A DNA stretch of 64,000 nt from assembly GCF_018502485.1 (NCBI RefSeq), contig NZ_CP075546.1. One strand, given 5' to 3'. The position numbers and the translations under genes are program-made. Shown here in pieces: positions 60,935 to 64,000 of the stretch. The stretch is from Methanospirillum purgamenti. Lineage in GTDB: Archaea > Halobacteriota > Methanomicrobia > Methanomicrobiales > Methanospirillaceae. Position 1 is the first letter of the stretch. Every line of letters begins with the position of its first letter. The notes under the pieces were generated by a model. That model was not told where the DNA came from, searched no databases, and worked only from the letters and a program-made list of their open reading frames with translations.

Positions 60935-61654
60935 ATGACTATTTATTACAAATTTGTCAGAATGTCCAAATTTTTTATTGATTTACTTTTTTCAGTAATA
61001 AAAAAAGAAAATTCGATTAAAAAATGGGAGCGTAAAATTAAACGTATTAATCTTGAAAACAACGATATTTTATCAAAATTGTTGCATGATGATGATGTTT
61101 TTGTGGATGTTGGAGCAAATACTGGATCAGTAACTGAGGAACTCTTAAAGAGAAAAAAACTATCATTATGCATCCTTTTTGAGCCGATACCTGTATATTA
61201 TAATTATTGTAAGGAGAAGTTTTCAACGAGTGATAATGTAATCGTAGAAAACTATGCATTAACTGATAAAAAGGGTGAGTTTAGTATTTTCATGAGTGAA
61301 CAAAATTTTGGATGGAATACGATGATTGGTAGTAGGGCGAGTCATGATATGAAAGAACTTTCTATCAATGGTATTAGTTTTGATGAATATATTGAAAAAA
61401 TTCCACTTAAAAAAATTAATCTTATTAAAATTGATGTTGAAGGTGCTGAATATAAAGTATTAAATGGCATGAAAAAAACAATTGCAAAATACAAACCAAT
61501 AATTTTCTGTGAAATTGGATTTGGAAAATCACTTCATCCAAATTGGAATGAAGAAGTAGAAATTTTCGAATGGATCTTCAATAATGGCTATAAAAGAATT
61601 GATTATAATGTAGAGAAAACACAAGATGTGATTCTTTACCCATTGGCCAATTGA
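60935..61654 (+). CDS. FkbM-family methyltransferase
   Basis: 239 residues. SAM-dependent methylase of the FkbM family: DDDVFVDVGANTGSVTEELLK (motif I), LFEPIPVYYNYCKEKF, INLIKIDVEGAEYKVLNGM and IIFCEIGFG. Such enzymes methylate sugars or polyketides; in archaea they often lie in surface glycan clusters. Codon use and base composition are far more AT-rich than neighbours, and it stands alone between two gene-poor intervals, consistent with horizontal acquisition. Confidence 0.87.
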   Translation: MTIYYKFVRMSKFFIDLLFSVIKKENSIKKWERKIKRINLENNDILSKLLHDDDVFVDVGANTGSVTEELLKRKKLSLCILFEPIPVYYNYCKEKFSTSDNVIVENYALTDKKGEFSIFMSEQNFGWNTMIGSRASHDMKELSINGISFDEYIEKIPLKKINLIKIDVEGAEYKVLNGMKKTIAKYKPIIFCEIGFGKSLHPNWNEEVEIFEWIFNNGYKRIDYNVEKTQDVILYPLAN

Positions 61655-62117
61655 TATAATGGTTTAACCCAAATTTGCGATTTAAACATTTTTTTGATGT
61701 TTGAATCAACTAAAATACAAAGAAAAATAAGAATCCTTGAACTTAAGCTAAATGAAAGCATATCCCTGGCTCTGTTATTTTTTACGTTTTATAAATGTGA
61801 CTTTCACAATCATTTGACTTAAGATCTCAATATTTATGGAATAAATGAATCTATCCACCAAACGACATTTATATAAAAAATACCGTCATCGATGGAAGAT
61901 TATCACTTTATTTTAGAGACTGAGTCGATTGAGAATACATTCACCTTTCTTAAAAAACGAGATCGGAGATTAATCCATTACAAGTCTAAACCTATAACAT
62001 TATTCTATGAATGGCGCCATAAGTCGATCCTTGTCCGGGTAGGGTGGTTCAAATAGCAATCTTTAGATACTGATCTGGTGCACTAAATATGAGGTTCTGC
62101 ACCGGATCTACACCATA
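61655..62117. other. AT-rich noncoding interval with possible small ORF
   Basis: 463 bp. No recognised gene apart from a 54-codon frame at 61892-62056 listed separately. Sequence is AT-rich to about 61880, then shifts toward the local average. Confidence 0.5.
61892..62056 (+). CDS. Possible 54-residue basic protein
   Basis: ATG to TAG frame: MEDYHFILETESIENTFTFL then a Lys/Arg-rich middle and ILVRVGWFK. A TATA-like TTTATATAAA lies about 20 nt upstream. No family recognised and no Shine-Dalgarno; could be a leaderless small gene, a remnant, or chance. Confidence 0.25.
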   Translation: MEDYHFILETESIENTFTFLKKRDRRLIHYKSKPITLFYEWRHKSILVRVGWFK

Positions 62118-62141
62118 ATGATATCCGGTTGGAAGTATACT

Positions 62142-62732
62142 ATGGAACATATTGATGAAAGAAGTAGAAACAACATATTTCTCGTTGATGATACAGCAAA
62201 TCCGGCACCATTAGGACTCTGTGCTTTTGGTATGACAACGATCCTCCTCAGTCTACACAATGCTGGAATTACTGCAATAGGAAGTCCGATCCTTGCTATG
62301 GCATTGTTTTATGGTGGAATAGCACAGGTAATTGCAGGAATCCTGGAGTGGAAGAAGAATAATACCTTTGGAATGGTCACGTTTGGAAGCTTTGGATTTT
62401 TCTGGATATCCTTTGCCTTTATTCTCCTGTTACCAAAAATGAACCTGATAGGTGCACCAACAAATCCTGAACTTGCCGCATTTTTAGGAGTTTGGGGATT
62501 GTTTGCACTTGGTCTATTTATCTGCACCTTTAGAATGCATCGTGTCTTACAGGTAACCCTCTTTTTCGTTGTTCTCTTAGTTGCACTGCTAGTTCTCAAT
62601 GAACTTACCGGAATTGCAATGCTCGGTATCTTTGGTGGATATGTGGGTCTTATTGCAGGTCTCTTAGCATTATATATTGGGATGGGACAAGTCATCAACG
62701 AAGTCTTTGGTGAGCGGATATTTCCTGTCTGA
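62142..62732 (+). CDS. satP: GPR1/FUN34/YaaH (SatP) acetate transporter
   Basis: 196 residues with six membrane helices. NPAPLGLCAFGMTTILLSLHNAG near the N-terminus is the family signature (NPxPLGL), and GGIAQVIAGILEWKKNNTFG is typical. Acetate/succinate uptake by a proton-coupled or channel mechanism. Methanomicrobiales such as Methanospirillum need acetate as carbon source, so uptake fits. Start set at 62142; ATG at 62118 is a possible alternative. Confidence 0.93.
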   Translation: MEHIDERSRNNIFLVDDTANPAPLGLCAFGMTTILLSLHNAGITAIGSPILAMALFYGGIAQVIAGILEWKKNNTFGMVTFGSFGFFWISFAFILLLPKMNLIGAPTNPELAAFLGVWGLFALGLFICTFRMHRVLQVTLFFVVLLVALLVLNELTGIAMLGIFGGYVGLIAGLLALYIGMGQVINEVFGERIFPV

Positions 62733-62779
62733 TTCCTTTTTTTAATTTTCGCAATTTACTATTATGACATTTTTATGAT

Positions 62780-63886
62780 TCAAATTGGTGTGTAATCTGT
62801 TCTTCTCTGCACCAGAGGTCTTCCGAGATCTTCGGCGATATAATTCATTTCTGATGGGTCAAGGTATTCTCCGGATTTTGCACCCGCTGATGAAGAAATA
62901 CTCTCTTCATATAACGTCCCACCAGTATCATTTGCTCCTGACATGAGTCCAATCTGCACCATCTTCAGCCCCAGTTTCACCCATGATACCTGGATGTTTT
63001 TAAAATTATCAAGGAAGAGCCGTGAGACGGCAATCATAAGCATGTCCTGTCGGCCGGTCGCTCCAGGTCTGGCTAATCCCTTTTGATAGAGAGGTGTGCC
63101 TGGATGGATGAAGGATAAAGGAACAAATTCTGTAAATCCTCTGGTTTCATCCTGAATGTCTCGAAGTATCGAAAGGTGGGTAACCTGGTCTTCAACCGAC
63201 TCACAATGACCGTGCATGATGGTAGCAGTTGACCGTAGACCGATCTCATGAGACTCCTTAATAATCCGTATCCATTCATCTGTCGGGATTTTCTCTGGAC
63301 AAATTGTTTTTCTGACTGAATCGACCAGGATTTCAGCGGCAGTGCCACAGAGTGTTCCAACACCTGCATCCTTGAATTTTTCCAGGACTTCTCTGGTTGA
63401 GCAGTTGGATTTTCTCGCAGCATATGCCACTTCCATAGGATTAGATGCATGAATATGAACACCTGGTGCATGGTCCCGGATGGTTTTGTATATGGACAAG
63501 TATGAATCAAGTGTATAATCTGGATGAAGTCCGCTTACCGTACAGATCTCTGTCACCCCTCGGTTTTTTGCATCTTCTGCTTTTTTTGCAACATCTTCAG
63601 GAGTTAATTCATATGCCTGTAGATCACTTTTTGTGCAGGAAAATCCACAAAAACCACAGTGGTTCACACAGATATTTGAACAATTAATATTTTGATTTTT
63701 TACCCATGTGATTGTGTTTCCGGTTATTTTTTCCCGCATTATATCTGCTGTATATGCGATTGAAAAAGCAGTTCGATCCCTGGTCTTAAAGAGTTCTATT
63801 GCTTCCGGAATGGTTAAGCGATGCCCATTTTGTACATCATCAAGGAGAGTTTGCAGTGCAGCAGGAGTGGTATGCATGGTTCCCAT
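62780..63886 (-). CDS. cofH: FO synthase subunit 2 (radical SAM, CofH)
   Basis: 368 residues. Radical-SAM cluster motif C73-x3-C77-x2-C80 in NICVNHCGFCGF, SAM contact ICTVSGLHPDYTLDSY, HIHASNPMEVAYAA and STATIMHGHCESVEDQV. With CofG it joins tyrosine to 5-amino-6-ribitylaminouracil to build the deazaflavin FO of coenzyme F420. CofG is not seen here. The last 114 bp of the window past its start hold no assigned gene; an ATG at 63977 opens a frame too short to judge. Confidence 0.97.
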   Translation of the reverse strand: MGTMHTTPAALQTLLDDVQNGHRLTIPEAIELFKTRDRTAFSIAYTADIMREKITGNTITWVKNQNINCSNICVNHCGFCGFSCTKSDLQAYELTPEDVAKKAEDAKNRGVTEICTVSGLHPDYTLDSYLSIYKTIRDHAPGVHIHASNPMEVAYAARKSNCSTREVLEKFKDAGVGTLCGTAAEILVDSVRKTICPEKIPTDEWIRIIKESHEIGLRSTATIMHGHCESVEDQVTHLSILRDIQDETRGFTEFVPLSFIHPGTPLYQKGLARPGATGRQDMLMIAVSRLFLDNFKNIQVSWVKLGLKMVQIGLMSGANDTGGTLYEESISSSAGAKSGEYLDPSEMNYIAEDLGRPLVQRRTDYTPI

Positions 63887-64000
63887 GATATGATTTCATG
63901 GTGCATCCAGATGAATGTTGACCTTTGTCATGGTGCATGACCATATGAGTGCCGGAAAGGAAAACGCAGAGTACATATGAGTTCCTGCACATACTTTCTT

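Noticed and set aside
62041..62056. GGTTCAAATAG resembling a tRNA T-loop
   Set aside because: No matching acceptor, D or anticodon stems around it.
63977..64000. ATG opening a frame (MSSCTYFL) at the window end
   Set aside because: Only eight codons visible; cannot be called.

Overview
The window is a piece of a methanogenic archaeal chromosome. Archaeal ribosomal proteins (L18Ae, L21e, L31e, L39e, S19e), RNA polymerase subunit F, aIF6, prefoldin and SRP54/FtsY show it is archaeal. A coenzyme M operon and the F420 gene cofH show it is a methanogen. DUF3821-type and PEGA surface proteins, many PAS sensors, PurH and an acetate transporter fit Methanomicrobiales, most likely Methanospirillum or a close relative; the genus is an inference from gene content. 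I found no tRNA, rRNA, CRISPR array or intact insertion sequence.

Layout. 1-5.6 kb: a hybrid histidine kinase with its response regulator cut by the window edge, a DUF2178/HTH pair, a lone receiver protein and an anion permease. 5.6-9 kb: an exported DUF3821 protein, purH and a hexulose-6-phosphate isomerase. 9-19.5 kb: a long minus-strand translation cluster (rnp4, CRM protein, S19e, PDCD5, PP-loop, L39e, L31e, aIF6, L18Ae, prefoldin alpha, ftsY, srp54, trmY, pus10, L21e, rpoF, DUF655, ksgA, HemK-like methylase). L39e has only 50 codons. 19.5-30.8 kb: purN, a CorC-like protein, bacterial-type exonuclease VII (xseAB), HMG-CoA reductase, Trm5, and exported proteins including a six-PEGA-repeat surface protein. 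30.8-39 kb: PAS/HTH regulators, a DUF255 thioredoxin-like protein, a TPR protein, a two-subunit 2-oxoacid:ferredoxin oxidoreductase and an iron-sulfur flavoprotein.

39-48.6 kb is a phosphate/polyphosphate region: Ppx/GppA, an HD protein, a CHAD-metallophosphoesterase fusion, a DedA protein, PstS, PhoU, PstB and a single-chain PstC-PstA permease. The regions upstream of pstS and pstCA share a two-part sequence motif in the same orientation relative to the gene, with spacers that differ by exactly 10 nt. It is a candidate archaeal phosphate operator.

48.9-54.7 kb is the most interesting locus: six translationally coupled genes encoding a permease-less ABC ATPase, a CobW/HypB-like GTPase, a small [4Fe-4S] protein, a DUF39-ferredoxin protein (methanogenesis marker 16), cysteate synthase and fused sulfopyruvate decarboxylase. 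The last two make sulfoacetaldehyde for coenzyme M. The first four are good candidates for the reductive thiolation of sulfoacetaldehyde and for maturing the enzyme that does it.

54.7-64 kb: a soluble chemoreceptor with a HAMP-like array, superoxide dismutase, a cupin fused to a yeast-type cytosine deaminase, a small protein/FIST pair, an AT-rich patch around an FkbM methyltransferase, an acetate/succinate transporter and cofH.
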